A DNA stretch of 64,000 nt from Gymnopilus junonius. Taxonomy: Eukaryota; Basidiomycota; Agaricomycetes; Agaricales; Galerinaceae. The notes under the pieces are model-generated. The model had not been told where the DNA came from. It searched no databases and was given only the letters and a program-made list of their open reading frames with translations. This document shows, piece by piece, positions 23,664 to 36,595 of this stretch. The position numbers and the translations under genes were made by a program. The DNA lies in NCBI GenBank assembly GCA_015501075.1, contig JADNYJ010000006.1:434001-498000 (forward strand). The letters run 5' to 3'. Positions within the stretch are counted from its first letter, which is position 1. Each line of letters opens with the position of its first letter.

Positions 23664-26600
23664 CTACTTCTTTTTCTTTTTCTTCTTCCCAGTAGTCGTG
23701 GTAGCTACTTCTGGTGCGACTTCTTCTTTAGGAGTCTCGATAGGACTGGAAATATCGTTGTTAGCATCAGCACCCTTCTTCTTTTTCTTTTTCTTTGAGG
23801 AGGTAGTTCCAACAGCCTCAAGTTCATCTTGAACTTTTTCCTCTTCACCCTCCACATCTGCAGCACCTCCTTCTCCTTCCCCTCCTTCACCTGTTTCACC
23901 AACAGGGCTAGCAACTTCCGCAGCCGGACCAGTTGTTTGATTGCTCTCAGCTTCAGCAGCAGGGGTTGGAGATGGAGCTCTTGATGGCATTTTGGACGCG
24001 GGCTTGGTAGTAGTCCCTAGGTTGTCACCGAAGCTAAGGGTAGTGTCTGGAACGGAACCAAATTCAAAAAGGCCCTGTGTTTGGGATGGAGGCAGCTCAG
24101 CAGGAGAAGGCTTAGGCGACGGTTTGGGTGACGAAGGCGTGTTTGATTGTTCCAATCCCTGGTCAAAAGATGTTCCAAAGGAGCCCCAACCACTGGCAGA
24201 CCCAAACACAGATGGCTTAGTCGATACTGGAGTCGTAGCTTTGGATCCCTTCTTTTTCTTCGCTGTGGCTCCCCAGCTCCCCCAGCTATCATCTCCACCA
24301 CCAACATCTGTTGATAACCAAGGTCTGTCGGGTGGATTTAGTGAAGAAGAAGAGAGGAGCCCACCAGAAACAATAGGTGTGCTATTCCCAAATATTGAAG
24401 TTGGGGTTGAGAAAGATGCCTTCTCTTTTTCTTCCTTTTCTTTGGCCTCTTGTTCTTTCCGTTCGGTTTCTTCCTTTTCCCTTTGCTCTTTTTCGTCTTG
24501 CTCTTTCTTCTCCTGCTCCTTCTCCCTCTCGAGACGCTCTTGTTCTTCCTTCTCCGCTTTCTGCGCCTCTGCCAATTCCTTCTCCAACCTCTCTTCCTCT
24601 TCCCTTTCTGCCTTCTCTTGCTCTTCCCTGGCCTTCTTTTCAGCCTCCTCGGCGGCTAGGCGGTCTAACTCTGCCTTTTCAGCAGCGGGAGACTTGGCAG
24701 GCGTAGTGGCACCGCCTTTCTTCTTCTTCTTCTTACCAGGTGTCGTAGCTTCCTTGAACTCTTCAGTTGGGGGTTCTTCCGCTGGAGCAGGCGGTGGGGG
24801 TTGAGGACTTGGAGCGCGTTCCTGAGTTGGTTGAAAATCTACAGGATTACTTCCCCAAGCGTCGCCTTCCATTGGATTGGTCTGAGATTCTATAGCAGGT
24901 GTGCTGCCCCATCCATCACCAGTTCCCCAACCTCCACCTTCTGTCGGATTGGCTTGTGATTCTGTGGCAGGTGCACTGCCCCATCCATTACCAGTTCCCC
25001 AGCTGTCACCATTTATGGCTGCACCACCATCGTTGGCGTTAGTACCCCATGCGAAGTCATCCTTGGGTGCAGTAGAAGCATCATTATTAAGCTGAGATGC
25101 TGGATTCAATGGGCTAAGAGGCTTCCCCTTGTCGAGTGGAGAGGCATTCTTGGAACCCCAAAGACTGCCAGGAGCAGCAGCGGGCAAAGTGCTCGCAGCA
25201 ACGACGACAGGAGGCCCATCGAACAATCCAACATCAGCAGATTTACCAAAGGGTGATTTGTTGGTTCCAAACAATGGTGATGCCCTAGAGGCGAGCCCAC
25301 TGGCGGGGGTGGATGCTCCAGTCGTATCTTTCTTCTTTTTCTTGCCAGACTTGGTCGAAACCGGTGATTCGGCAACAGCAATTGTCGTCGCTGGTGGCAA
25401 GCCCCATCCATCTGTGGCACTCGTAGGGGCCGCTTCACCAAATACGGAAGAAGGAGGATCACCAAACAAACCTGCGGAGGCACTAATGTCAGCCGCTGGA
25501 CCAGTATCTCCGAACATGGCTGGGGGCGGGTCATCTCCAAATACAGAATGTTGAGCGCCTCCAAAGGCCGATTTTGGTCTTTCGAAAAATGTCCCCTCCA
25601 CACCACTTTTTGGTCGGTCGAGGAAAGGTGAAGATGGGACAGCCAGGTCGGCAGGCACTGCAGGCTCGGTAGCAAATGGTGTCTTTGGTCGTTCTGCCTG
25701 TTCTGGAGCAAGAGGAGTCTTTGGTCGTTGCTCTTGTGCTGGCTCCTGAATAAAGGGTGACTTCGGACGCTCTTCAAACGTATTTAAAGTAGCGGATTGG
25801 GGTATCCGAGGAGGATCAAAGAGATGACTGTGACGTTGTTCATCAATGGCAAATCTTGGAGGCGCAGAAAAATCTGGCACGGGTGCCTGTTCTCCAGCTC
25901 CACCATACATCGATGCTGTACGAGATCGAGGTTGCACCGATGGTGTTCGAGACGGCGGCATGCTACCTGGCATAGGTGGGTAACTGTTCCAGTCGGAAGG
26001 CGGCATCTCAGGGGGTGGGTGATTGCTGGCAGCACTTGGAGTTTTTGACATGGGTGGTGCAACATAGGCACGGCTCTTGTTGCGCTCAATCGGCGTAGCA
26101 GCACCACTGCGAGAGCTGAACCCTCTGTCTCTGTCTTCCTCCCTGTACTGACTTTCTCGTTCCTTTCCTTTCCTTCTCTCTGAAGAGTCACTTCCCCCTC
26201 TTTCACCATCACTGCCTCTATAGGATTCCTGGGCAGGAGGATAACCTCCACTGCGTTGAGAAGGTGCGATTGAAGGCGAATATCCCTTGGAAGCACTACG
26301 TTCCATGCGAGCGACTTCAGGAACGGCGGATGTGCGTCTGCTGCTGCTACTCCCACCATTTGGAGGGTATTGAGACTCAACGGGGGTCCTAGGTGAAGAT
26401 GGTTCGGAACGCTGTCGATCGGAACGAGAGCGTTGCTGTGAGACTATGTCGTCTTCAGGGTAAGTATCCACATCGTAGTCTTCAACACGATGTCCTCTTT
26501 CATTGTAAACGATAACAGCAGGGCCACTGAAGAAAACGATGTCAGGAGATCAGGACTAAAATCCCAAGATGAGTTTCATACTATTTGACTTGGCCCTAAT

Positions 26601-29253
26601 CCGGACGAAAACGAGTGACTTAGCAGCTTGCAAGGAAGAAAAGAATGAAAAGACATACATTATCCATCCATTTGATCCTTGCCTTGAACTCCGTAAGACC
26701 AAAGTGTATCTCGACAGAGAACACGATAGTCCAGTATTTCTTGTTATTCTTTCCAACTTTGGGTTCCGCACTGCCATTTAGCATCGAAAGATCTGCTTGC
26801 ACGACACATAAGGTGGAAAACGCATCTGTGTACGGAATGTCAGCCAAAACTATAATTGACAGGGGATTAGGAAGAACGCACCGTCGTGCCGATTGATCCA
26901 TTGAGGAATCACATTTCCTCCTCTATAACACCAAACCTCTACTTCAAACACGGAGAGCATCGACAAATTTGTAAGTTCGGTGCAGTATTTCCTCGTAAAC
27001 ACCGTCGACTCTTTGACTTTGACTCCCTAGAGATTCAGTTCCTCAAAACATGACATAAATATGGAGAGCAATGCAAACATACCCTAGCCAGGATACAATC
27101 AAATGCATCGGGCAGCAACTTCGGTCCAGAAGGCAATTCACATAATTTCTCTTTGCGCGCGACATGATCTGGGTTGTTCGGGTCAAGCTCTCGCAGGAAC
27201 TCTACACCATACATAAACTTGGACATGCGAGCGGACACATGGTGATCGCAGTAGAATCCAACTGCGCCATCTGCTACAGCCTTTGAACTAGAATAGGAAG
27301 GTGTTGGTTCAAGGAAAACGAGGCATAAAAAAAGACATACGTTTGGGTATCCGGTCTGCTGACAGTAATTTGATATCTGCTAAGTCGCTCTTGGAGTTGT
27401 CTATAGGGTCGTTCTTCAAGGTCTGTCTCCTTCGTGAAAGTTGACGAGTATACGTACCCAAATAGCCACGGAGATGCAGCATAACCTCCAACTAGAAAGA
27501 CAGACTACAACATTATAAGAACTGAATGGTCATATAAATCTAAAAAGGTGAGGAACTTACTCTAATCATCCCGTTTGATGCCTCTATTTGCTTCTTAATT
27601 GCATTGACGGCAGCTACGACAGGATATGAATATGACGATCATTGAAAAGAAAGAAACCATTCATCTTACCATCTACTGAAGGTTCAAAAAGGTTGGCGAC
27701 TACAAAAAATGCTCCTCGTTACGATCTAGCCTTTTTCTCAAATCTAAATCTAACACGTTACCTTCATTACTATATTGACAATGAACTTGAGTTTCGATAC
27801 GAGCGAATGTAAAAAGGTACTCACCCAGAAAGGCGTAAATGTCCAGATCGGATCCCAACAGCAGTGTCCTGCCAATTTATCAACACCAGAATTCCTCAGT
27901 CGTCTCCGGATCACTTACTTTGTCCAGAGGGGAACCAAAAGGAATGAATTGCAGTTCGTGACGGTCACGGAAAAGTCGCTTGGTGGTCTCATCGAATTTC
28001 CGCGTAATGTGGTCCAAAGAATCTGGACTGCCGTATTTGGAGTGTTTGAGCTTTTCTGTGAATACAATCGGTTGAGATAGAAATAAAGAAAGTGTAAAAA
28101 GACTGGTGACCTTCGAGGAATTCCCTCGCCCGTCTACTGACAAAGACAGATCCAGCAAAAATGCCTGATAGGTGGGTTAGCGGATATGCGATGAGAAAAA
28201 ATCTCTATGAGGTACTCACAGTCCGGAGGAGCAATTTCTTCCATGGTGAGAGGCGAAGTTCCTTTGATGGCGTACGCGCTGATGTCTAGGGTTCCTCCTC
28301 CTGCATCGCATATCAAGAATCCGTGTTTGGATGGATTCTGTGGTCGAAATTGAGATCCAAATGCGGTAACAAAGAAGAGGGTTCAACATACGGAAAGAAC
28401 ATCTGCTGCCAGTCCGCTGAGGACACATGCGTGTAAACTAGCCTCTCCTTCCGTCACAAATCTAATCCTAGCCCTACCCGCATCAGTATCGGGAACAAGC
28501 TTGCCATATACCGCTGCATTCCTCATTCGCGTCTGTTGCGGGCCCTCCCACCCATTAGGGTGGCTCAGGACGAACTGGATGTCCGGCTCAACGGAATTCC
28601 AAAGGGATTGACCATTGGCGTGGGTATCTGTGATGAAAGAACGGGTGCAACTGTAGAGGTAAGCGAGATAGTCGCCGAAGACGTGTACAGGCGTTTTACG
28701 CCTTGGGAGGGGACTAAGGCGCATGCCATTCATGTTGAGCTGCATTGTGCGAGGTCGGAGACGAAGCTTGAATCTATCATGACGTAGGTCAAGAAATGCA
28801 GAAGTAAAAGCAAGTGAGCACAGACGTACAACTCAGCCTTTATCCAGCTTTCGTCTTCGGCTTGAGCAACAATTGAGCTGCTCTCTGCCTCAGCGCCTGC
28901 AGCCATAATATTTCCATGCTTGTCGTAGTATATCACAGAGGGTATCTTGGAGTTCCCTGCTACATGCTCTTGTCCCGGGAAGCTATTTCAACCAAGAAGT
29001 TAAGCACAGTATCTCGAGTTTGAAGTTCAACATTATTCGCACCGAGTAACACCATGAATTTTCGGTATTTCGCCGGGTTCGAGAATAGCATAAGAGACCT
29101 AGAACACAGGGCCGCATGAACTAGCGACGCCAGAGAGGAAACCAGAAGACGTACACCGCTAAAAGTCGTTCCAACATCGATTGCAATAACGAGTGATCGA
29201 GATAACCCGCTATAGGGTTTCCGGGTATCGGCAGCAGAGTGCTTTTGCACCAT
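23664..29253 (-). CDS. HSPA12-like Hsp70/actin-fold ATPase, apparently fused to a long WG-rich, lysine-block disordered tail
   Basis: The N-terminal half is a fungal HSPA12-type ATPase spread over about ten exons. It has phosphate-1 (LVIAIDVGTTFSGV), a conserved SHPNGWEGPQQ segment, phosphate-2 (FLICDAGGGTLDISAYA), an adenosine motif (VFLVGGYAASPWLF), and C-terminal blocks (VSARMSKFMYGVEFL, FKARIKWMDN). After an intron region, one long exon opens GPAVIVYNERGHRVEDYDV, which matches the normal end of such proteins. It then continues for about 930 residues of low-complexity sequence. This tail holds about eleven WG motifs, a Glu/Lys/Arg coiled coil (AEKAELDRLAAEEAEKK...) and five lysine blocks. 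I could not resolve the exact splice between about 26.65 and 26.54 kb, so two separate genes remain possible. The long exon has no frame break. Clients and function are unknown. Confidence 0.7.
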
Positions 29254-29936
29254 CTTCTATCAGCGCATAGAAGGTGCGAGTTGGGTATGTAATGTTACAA
29301 GGTGAAAAATACAGCAGGCTGGGTGGCCTGGGGATATAGTATATGTACAATGTACAGTGAGGCAAAGAAATTTTTACACGAGGCCTTACACGAGGTTGAC
29401 ATCCCTGATGGCATGTTCCCAGCGTGTCCGCTACTGAGCCTAACCTTACTTGATAGAGTATCTTGCCTTCTTCTACCTCCTGAGCCACTATATCTGTCAT
29501 CTCATCGTCACAGGACTCTCAATTTTCAAAATTTCTGCTGAAACCATGGCCCAGTTCCCTCGCCATATCAATTCATTTAAAGAGGTCTAAAGCCAATCTA
29601 TTCTTGCGATTGAAAAATTGGCACTCGGCGGCTTTTGCGCCTCGAATAGCTCTGGACAGTTACGATGAGCCAAAATGAATGATGCACCGGTATGACGAAA
29701 ATATTGTCTTCCGGCGGAAAACTGGCGGAAGTCTGCGTCTTGAAAAGGTATAGGCGCCCCCTTGACTTGATCATGATCATGAAGGTTTGCTTCCGTCCAG
29801 TCACCTACCTATTCACCTTTACAAATCTTAAACAGTGCGGCTGGGAGAGGTATTAGCTTTCGGCACATGTGGAACACTGAAACCATTGGGATAATGCCCC
29901 ATAGCTACCCTCTTTACTCTTAAATGTGCCCATGAT
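29254..29936. other. Divergent intergenic region
   Basis: The gap between two genes transcribed away from each other. No RNA gene or repeat was recognised. Confidence 0.5.
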
Positions 29937-31996
29937 ATGGCCTTCACGGCGATTCCGCTCGACGTACCTAAAAATAAGGGCGCCGTCCTCATTGGCGGCT
30001 TAGCCTCCTCGATGTCAGGGAGATCCCAACCTCTTTTCTTCTACCTCAATTTACACGGATGCAATCCAGGTTATCCGGGTTCGTCTACGTACAGGTGGTC
30101 GTTTACTTCAAGGTATATTCGTCAGACATGTGGCAAATAAAAGCAGTTGTGAGCAGGCTCTCGATCTTCTGGCCTATTACACCTCCCACATTGCAGTCAT
30201 AGGTGGCATCGATTTTGTACGGTCGTGATCATGGCCTTTACCCAAAAAAACTGACCCTTTCTTCAAGGTTTCTCGATATAGTTCATTCTGTTTTTATCTG
30301 GCTGGTTCTTTGGAATTATTTCATCACCGATTTTGGCCTCCCGGACGGTGTTCAAGATGGCCATTGGTAAAAATTTAACTCTAGGCCCCTTACATTTAGC
30401 TAAACTCATCATCGTCAGGGAGATTGGGGTACGCGGATTTCCTGCATTCTCGATGTTGTCATATCCTGATTGTCAGCTGTAGGTTATCTTCATCGTTACG
30501 GTGCGCTCGTTATTACTCTTCTTTCTCGTGCTCTTATTCTAGTTGACGATAAAGGGAATTTTGATCTTCTTGGCGCATCTGTGAGCCTACAAAAGTTTCC
30601 AAAGGAACAAATGATTATAGGCTTCTATGCAGATTCCATTCGCACCGTCTTTTCAGGCGTATGTTTTTCCAGACATCCTTCTTCCAACTTCCAACTTAAT
30701 CGGACTTTTCAGTTGCAAAAAATAAATATTTATTGACCGTTCCAATCGTAAGGAGCTGCAATCGCATATCGAGTACCCAACAATGAATTGCTCTCCTCCA
30801 GGTTGTCATTGCCTCCGTGAGACTTGGTGAGTGAGCTCCCTTTGACGATAATTTCGCTTTGTTTTGTTTAATTAAAGACCTTGCTAGTTCTTTCCATCGG
30901 TAAGCCTTTCTGAATATCCTATCCGGAGTCTATCATTTTATCTCCTACAAGTGGGTGGTGCGCAACTGTGGGTCCTGGTTTTAGCTCCCCTCTCTCACGT
31001 AACTGACGCAGCTCAATGGCAGGCTTCGCTTCCAGACAATTTTTCGATGGAGGACGGATGTTGGAGTATGTATCAATGATCTGATAATTCATATGCTAGA
31101 TCGCATTAATTTGTGTGTAGTGGATCTTCACGACCTCCCTGGTCCTATCTGCCGCAGTCGATGTGTTATTAACCATCTCTTTGATCTCAATTCTGTGTTT
31201 GAAGAAGAGAGGTACACCATCGTAAGTATTATTTATGACCATGAAACTTCCGCAAGATGACCTCAGGGCGAAACAGGCTGAACGCCATTGTCGACTTGCT
31301 GATGAGATATGCTTTCGAAACCGCTTGTGTAACATGGTACTCGTCTATCTCTCTTGAAAACGGCTTTTGCTCATTTTAATATCCTTCAAAAGTGCTGGGT
31401 CATTGTCATCCGTCTTTTGTGTGGGCAACTTTGTCAACTCCTTCCCTTTGACTGCATTTCACCTGCAAGGTCTTCTAGTGGGCGCTTATGCCTCGGAACC
31501 TCATCTTTCTGGGTTTATACTTCGTAGTTGCAAAACGTGTGTCATATACAGCTTTGGGTATTTGATCTATACAAGATGCTAATCAGTTCACGCCAACAGT
31601 TTATTCCAACTCTTTATTATCCACGTATGGCCTCTTTTTAGACCGCCCGCAGTATTTCTAATCGTCCTTCCGTTAATTAGGCTGAACGTGAGGAGGTACA
31701 TCCGCCGATCAAGCGTCAAAGTATTCCCCGATACGCCTGTTGAACGTATGCAATTCCAACCAAGACGCGCAGCTGCGGACGCGTCTCTTCCTTCTGCAGA
31801 CACCCAGCTAAATGACGAGCATTCCCTTAACGAAATCCAACATATCGCCAGAACAAGCAGCGGCGATGCCCTGCATGTAAATGATATGAGCTATATCGAA
31901 GCTGGAAGACGCCACTGCTCTCTGTCGAGATACAAACCTCCTTATGTGAGAGCCCCTGATCGCGCACATCCAAGAGGAAAGACTGTAGGTTTCTAG
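29937..31996 (+). CDS. DUF6534-like multi-pass membrane protein
   Basis: A family of agaricomycete integral membrane proteins of unknown role with about seven predicted helices. Pieces in order: VPKNKGAVLIGGLASSM, spliced to LSGFVYVQVVVYFKVYSSDM; FLDIVHSVFIWLVLWNYF; a VAKNKYLLTVPIV segment; WIFTTSLVLSAAVDVLLTIS; and VYSNSLLSTYGL. The last is the family's usual Y-x-NSLL-x-T element near the C-terminus. A cytoplasmic tail (NVRRYIRRSSVKVFPDTPVE...) ends at 31996. Introns are numerous and several joins, notably around 30.16-30.27 kb, do not keep frame in my reading, so the exon map is approximate and one or more indels are possible. Confidence 0.55.
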
Positions 31997-32428
31997 CATA
32001 TGTATGGTATTCTAGACGAAATATTGACCGGTGAATCAACAGGTGGTGGAAATCAAGGTGGAAAGGAAGGTGTCTGATAGATGACTAATGGCTGGATGCC
32101 AGGAAAGATGCGATCGACATGAACCATTTCCGTCTGAAATAGAGATTTATTACTCGCCAACTCTCTGGACATGAACTTCCTTTTCGATGACGCTGTGGGT
32201 GAGATATATAGAAGCCTGCAGGAGGATGTTGGTAGCCGCAGTGGACGACAATAATCAAAAGTTTGCACCTGATGAGCTAATACGTAACGGAGTACAATGA
32301 GGCAGAAGAATTAAACCATGCTGGTCTCTTTTTTCAAATCTCCCAAGACCTCGTCACTGCGATTGACGAGCAGCTCGCTTGAGATTGTAGATTATTGATA
32401 ATCACCGTGTTTGGTGTTGTCTGTTTCC
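31997..32428. other. Intergenic region
   Basis: Separates two plus-strand genes. A 71-codon antisense frame is present but has no family character. Confidence 0.5.
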
Positions 32429-34078
32429 ATGTCCCTGCTGTACAATTTCCTCAACACCACCTATTCCTACTTTTCTCCGCCTCCTGTCTCTCCACAGTCC
32501 CTTCCCGTCTCCCGTGAACCCCCCTTGTCAGCAGCATCGCCGTTGAAGGAACGGCTTGATGCAGCTTGTCAGTCGCCCACCAGCAGCATCGCCCACATGT
32601 CCTCGGCCTCCATGCGCCGTGAGCTCGATCTCACAAAGCATGATCTCGCCAGGGCCCATGTAGATACCACTCGGCTCGAGGAGCGGTGCAAGATGTTGGA
32701 GAAGACCCTGAAAGAGACCCGTGAGCTGCTGCGCTCAAGAGAGGCAGAGCTCGAGAAAGTCCGCAGGGAGCGAGACAGGGAACGCGCAATGAATGAACGC
32801 AGGCGCAGTGATGGGCTGCAATATGGACACCACGCTCAGGACAGCAGCGGGGGTTCCTACTCACGCTCCTTGGACACGCGCTTGTCTTCTTCCGACCTTG
32901 CTCGCCGGATGTACAATGACCGCATGCGTGAGGCTAGACGCACCCCATCCCCATCACACACCACCTCCACGACTCACAGTGCCCAGAATACCAACGGCCA
33001 TTCCACTCCTAATGGCCGGAATACCCCTAATGGCCACAGTATCCCCGCCATTACCCTTAACGATGAAGATCGCGCCCGGCAGCGCAGTGCAGAGACCTAT
33101 ATGACTCGCACAGACAGTTGGTCCGGTGCCCAGGTTCTCCAAGCCGTTCACGATATCAACTCGGAGATCCTGCAATTCGCTGCCTCTGCTACGGAGACGT
33201 GCAATTTCCTTCCAGCAGCTGCGCTCTCTTCCAATCCAAAGCTTACCCAGGTCATCCAGGACACCAATGCACGCATCGGACCCAATATCACACGCATCCT
33301 CGCCAACAGAGAGCACTCTCAAGATCCTTTACTCGTCCAACTTGCTTTGCAGGGTTGCGTGTCACTCTGCATTGCCAGAGCACTCAATGGGTTCTGTATT
33401 GGTTTCCCATCCAAGTCTGATGCGGTCCTAGCACAAATACATGGGCACATGCAAATGACCGAGCCTCAGCCTACGGCAGCTAAATGGCGTGCCCTAGCCC
33501 ATTCACATATCCACTCGATATACCCAACTCTTACGGACTACAGCGTGAACGAGTTAAGTGAGACTATACTACGTTGGTGTGCCGACATTTTCGTCATCGC
33601 GAACGGACATACTTTCTCCCCCTCATCTCCTGTACAAAGCCCTTCCTCGTCACCTCCTATCTCGTTCTCGCCGCCTTCTACTTCCACAATACCCCAGACT
33701 CCTGCAGCGCAACTAAGGATGATATATCTCGACCAAATAAAGCGAATCTCAAGGGCTGTAATGCGTCTAGCAAGCGTCATAAGAGAAGAAATCATGTCAA
33801 CTTCCTTTGAACTCTCCATAGCGGATCCCTCAGGCTCTTTTGAAGATGGTGAAATGGTTGATGCCTTTGGGAATTACGCAGAGAGCCACGGACAAGTTTT
33901 GGTGACGATGGAATTGGGATTGAGATGTGTGACGAGAATTGCTGTTGAAATGACCATGTCGGATGAGCAGAGAGATAACGTAACGGGGACTTCTGGGAGG
34001 GACGGAGTGCTGGAGTCTAGGCTTTTGTTGCCTCCCAAGGTTGTTTTAGAGTCTGTTTTGGAGGTTTTGGACCGATGA
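32429..34078 (+). CDS. Conserved-looking intronless coiled-coil protein of unknown function
   Basis: A single exon of 549 residues from MSLLYNFLNTTYSYFSPPPV. Residues about 60-125 form a strongly charged coiled coil (MRRELDLTKHDLARAHVDTT...LEKTLKETRELLRSREAELEKVRRERD). A low-complexity linker follows with a TPNGRNTPNGHS near-repeat. A compact, probably helical C-terminal domain of about 330 residues includes AAKWRALAHSHIHSIYPTL and LSETILRWCADIFVIANG. A Ser/Pro-rich insert interrupts it. No signal peptide, membrane span or catalytic motif is visible. The intronless structure is unusual among its neighbours. Function not recognised. Confidence 0.8.
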   Translation: MSLLYNFLNTTYSYFSPPPVSPQSLPVSREPPLSAASPLKERLDAACQSPTSSIAHMSSASMRRELDLTKHDLARAHVDTTRLEERCKMLEKTLKETRELLRSREAELEKVRRERDRERAMNERRRSDGLQYGHHAQDSSGGSYSRSLDTRLSSSDLARRMYNDRMREARRTPSPSHTTSTTHSAQNTNGHSTPNGRNTPNGHSIPAITLNDEDRARQRSAETYMTRTDSWSGAQVLQAVHDINSEILQFAASATETCNFLPAAALSSNPKLTQVIQDTNARIGPNITRILANREHSQDPLLVQLALQGCVSLCIARALNGFCIGFPSKSDAVLAQIHGHMQMTEPQPTAAKWRALAHSHIHSIYPTLTDYSVNELSETILRWCADIFVIANGHTFSPSSPVQSPSSSPPISFSPPSTSTIPQTPAAQLRMIYLDQIKRISRAVMRLASVIREEIMSTSFELSIADPSGSFEDGEMVDAFGNYAESHGQVLVTMELGLRCVTRIAVEMTMSDEQRDNVTGTSGRDGVLESRLLLPPKVVLESVLEVLDR

Positions 34079-34967
34079 GTTTCTTGGTTTGCCCTACGAG
34101 CTCTTTATCTTTTGGATGGCTTTTGGAAATCTGAGCCAGCAACCGTGTCAACATGCCACGGCTCCTTGCTCACCTGCGGACGGTGTCTCCACTGAAGTCT
34201 TGACTTGGGACACCGACTTTTTTTGGCAATTTCTCCAAGCTGGTTGCGCTTCGTGCCAACGTACTCGAAGTCAGCTAGAACCCACCCTTTACATCGCGTA
34301 ACTTGAAACTGACCTGGCAATTGTGTCGGTCAGCATGACTATTCCTCGATTAGGTGCATTTGCACTGTTCCTCGTGGATACGATCTTGTTGAACCCTGAG
34401 AAGATCTATGCAGGTCGGTGTACTTTTATCTGTGTATTTCACCAATATTTTACGACCTTTAGTTATGTATGTACTTTGTATATCCAGTATCAGCTACTTT
34501 GCGGATACAAATTGCGTAGAATACTGCAATTTACGGATGAAGCTTTCCTTGTCAATTGAATTATGATCGGCGCATTACCAAAGGTTGTCATCAACACTGT
34601 ACTTAACTCGTCGAATGCAGTACGGGTCCCTCACCTTAAACCTTAGGCCTTGACGCCTATCTCTGCACAGCCTGTAATATTCTAATTGCTTGGCCAGTAT
34701 GACCCTGCATCTGTTCGCTTCTTCTTCTGGCACCCTACCGTCATCACCACATTTTAGACACAGATCAACCATGTCTTTACCTTCGCCGATTTTTTCGCAA
34801 ACACGAAATTTCCCGCCTTGTCGTGCCGAAGTGATAAAAGGCCTGGAACTTGAAGCTCAGCTAGAAGATTCTGATTCCTACCTTGGGCGCGTTTTGCCTG
34901 GTCCGCTTAGATCTCTGCCCAGGTGCAATACGTTGTGTCCTGGGCACGTACATTCGGCGGGCAGATC
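34079..34967. other. Intergenic region
   Basis: About 0.9 kb between two plus-strand genes. Only short open frames; nothing assignable. Confidence 0.5.
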
Positions 34968-36595
34968 ATGCTCGACATTCCACCAGAGATCTGGCACTAC
35001 ATCGCCAGTTTCGTGCCTGATGAGGAGCTCTGCCATTTGTTGGGTGTGAATAGCGTGTTTTTCGCTATTGCGATGGATCTTCGGTGGAAGGAGGTGTCGA
35101 TTATGACGAGGAACACGTCTGAAGCGATGCGGATCCTCAAACGGCTGTCGTAAATCGTACTACTATATTTTGATGGTTTTAACTGATCCTTTGCTTTTCA
35201 TTTAGGGATCCTTTTATAGCGAACAGGTTACAGCGTCTTGTTCTGCGATTGACGCACGTAAAAGAGCGGAACACTACTGGGAGTCAAGAAAGCGCGAAGG
35301 ACTTCAAACACTTGCGGCAGCAGTTCCATCTCACAATAAATCGTGTCTTCAAGGTGTTCCGCAAGGACCATTCCTCACCCGAAGCAGACCTATCAAATGA
35401 CTTTACGAAGCCACTCGGTCGTCCTACTTTCAGCGACGTGATCAGCTCCATCATCTCCGCTTCACCCCACTTCAGGAACATTCATGACCTCACCATTGAT
35501 TCATGGGATTTACCACCCTCCTATGACCTCAAAGACCTCTTCACAGCCATCTGGTCGTCGTTCGGAGCGAACCTGTGTCGTCTGTCCCTTGGAGGTAATC
35601 TAGAAGGATATCGCGTGCTAATTGAATCCCAGCCCAATCTAGAGAAGTTGAGGGAGTTTCATGTGGAGTTCACGAATAATCTCTTTAGGGTTGATAATGA
35701 CATGGATGTCAAGATCCTCGTCGAACTCGTCGCGCCTTTTATCAATAGGCTTAATGGAAATCTACACTCGCTGAGAGTATGGTCCTGGGCAAACCTGGAT
35801 TTATCTGCTTTCTTTGCGAGGTTGGAAGTACTTCCCGTTTTGGAATATCTCAACATTCGAATGGCGTTCAATAAAGCTCTGACCAATCCTGCTGGGCTGA
35901 AAAATCTGCTCTGCGGGTGCTCTACGACGTTACAAAGGCTCGATCTCCGGTTGAACCCAGCTGGGTTGCCTATGAATCCAGTATGGGAGGAACCTCTCAG
36001 CTTGTGGCTCACAGAGTGTCTCGCAGATGAACGGTGCTTTGCACATCTGCGCCAATTGGACATATATCCTACCAACAAACAAGTCGGAATGGACTTCCTC
36101 CAGTCGTGTATTCACCGTACCTCCAAGACTCTCACACACCTGACGGTACGGGATAGGTACTTTCAACCTACGGAATTGGTGTTAGTGGTCGATTCAGCTG
36201 CCACCTGCGCAGAGTTAAAGTCTCTGAGGTTGAATGTATGGCGGTTGGATGCGACACTGTTCGATTTGTTAGCGAAGAAGGTGCCGGAGATACGGATGCT
36301 GTGGCTTTCGGTTGGAGAAGCACTGAGCAATAACGATCATGGAGGCTTGGGGGTGTGTTATTATGTGTTCTTTATCCTGCATCGTTGACTTATCAATCTC
36401 CCTGCATCACAGCATACCTTCCTTCAAGAACTCAAGCAACGGTCTTATGCAAACTGGAAATTGAAAGATATCTCTATCTGGCAAGGTGGCCAGGAAGTGG
36501 ACGATGATACAATGCTGGCTCTTGCTCGTAGCATTCCTTCTCTCAGCAGCTTCTTCGGGACAGGCCACATGAGGACCAACAGCTTCGACCACTAA
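34968..36595 (+). CDS. F-box/LRR-like protein, paralog of the gene at 2324-4028
   Basis: Exons 34968-35149, 35206-36352 and 36413-36595 give 503 residues. MLDIPPEIWHYIASFVPDEE is the F-box-like start, then GVNSVFFAIAMDLRWKEV. The first exon is 182 nt, exactly as in the paralog, with the intron splitting the same Ser codon before DPF. The LRR-like body carries LRQLDIYPTNKQVG and RLDLRLNPAGLPMNP, the counterparts of LDIYPTREPEGP and LALRLNPSGMAMES. The C-terminus (LKDISIWQGGQEVDDDTMLALARSIPSLSSFFG) also aligns. This copy lacks one intron and carries an extra loop (HVKERNTTGSQESAKDFKH). The frame is open. Confidence 0.82.

Noticed and set aside
23941..24804. Long plus-strand open frame opposite the WG/lysine-rich exon
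   Set aside because: It is the shadow of low-complexity coding sequence on the other strand (Ser/Phe-rich complement of Glu/Lys codons), with no independent family signal.
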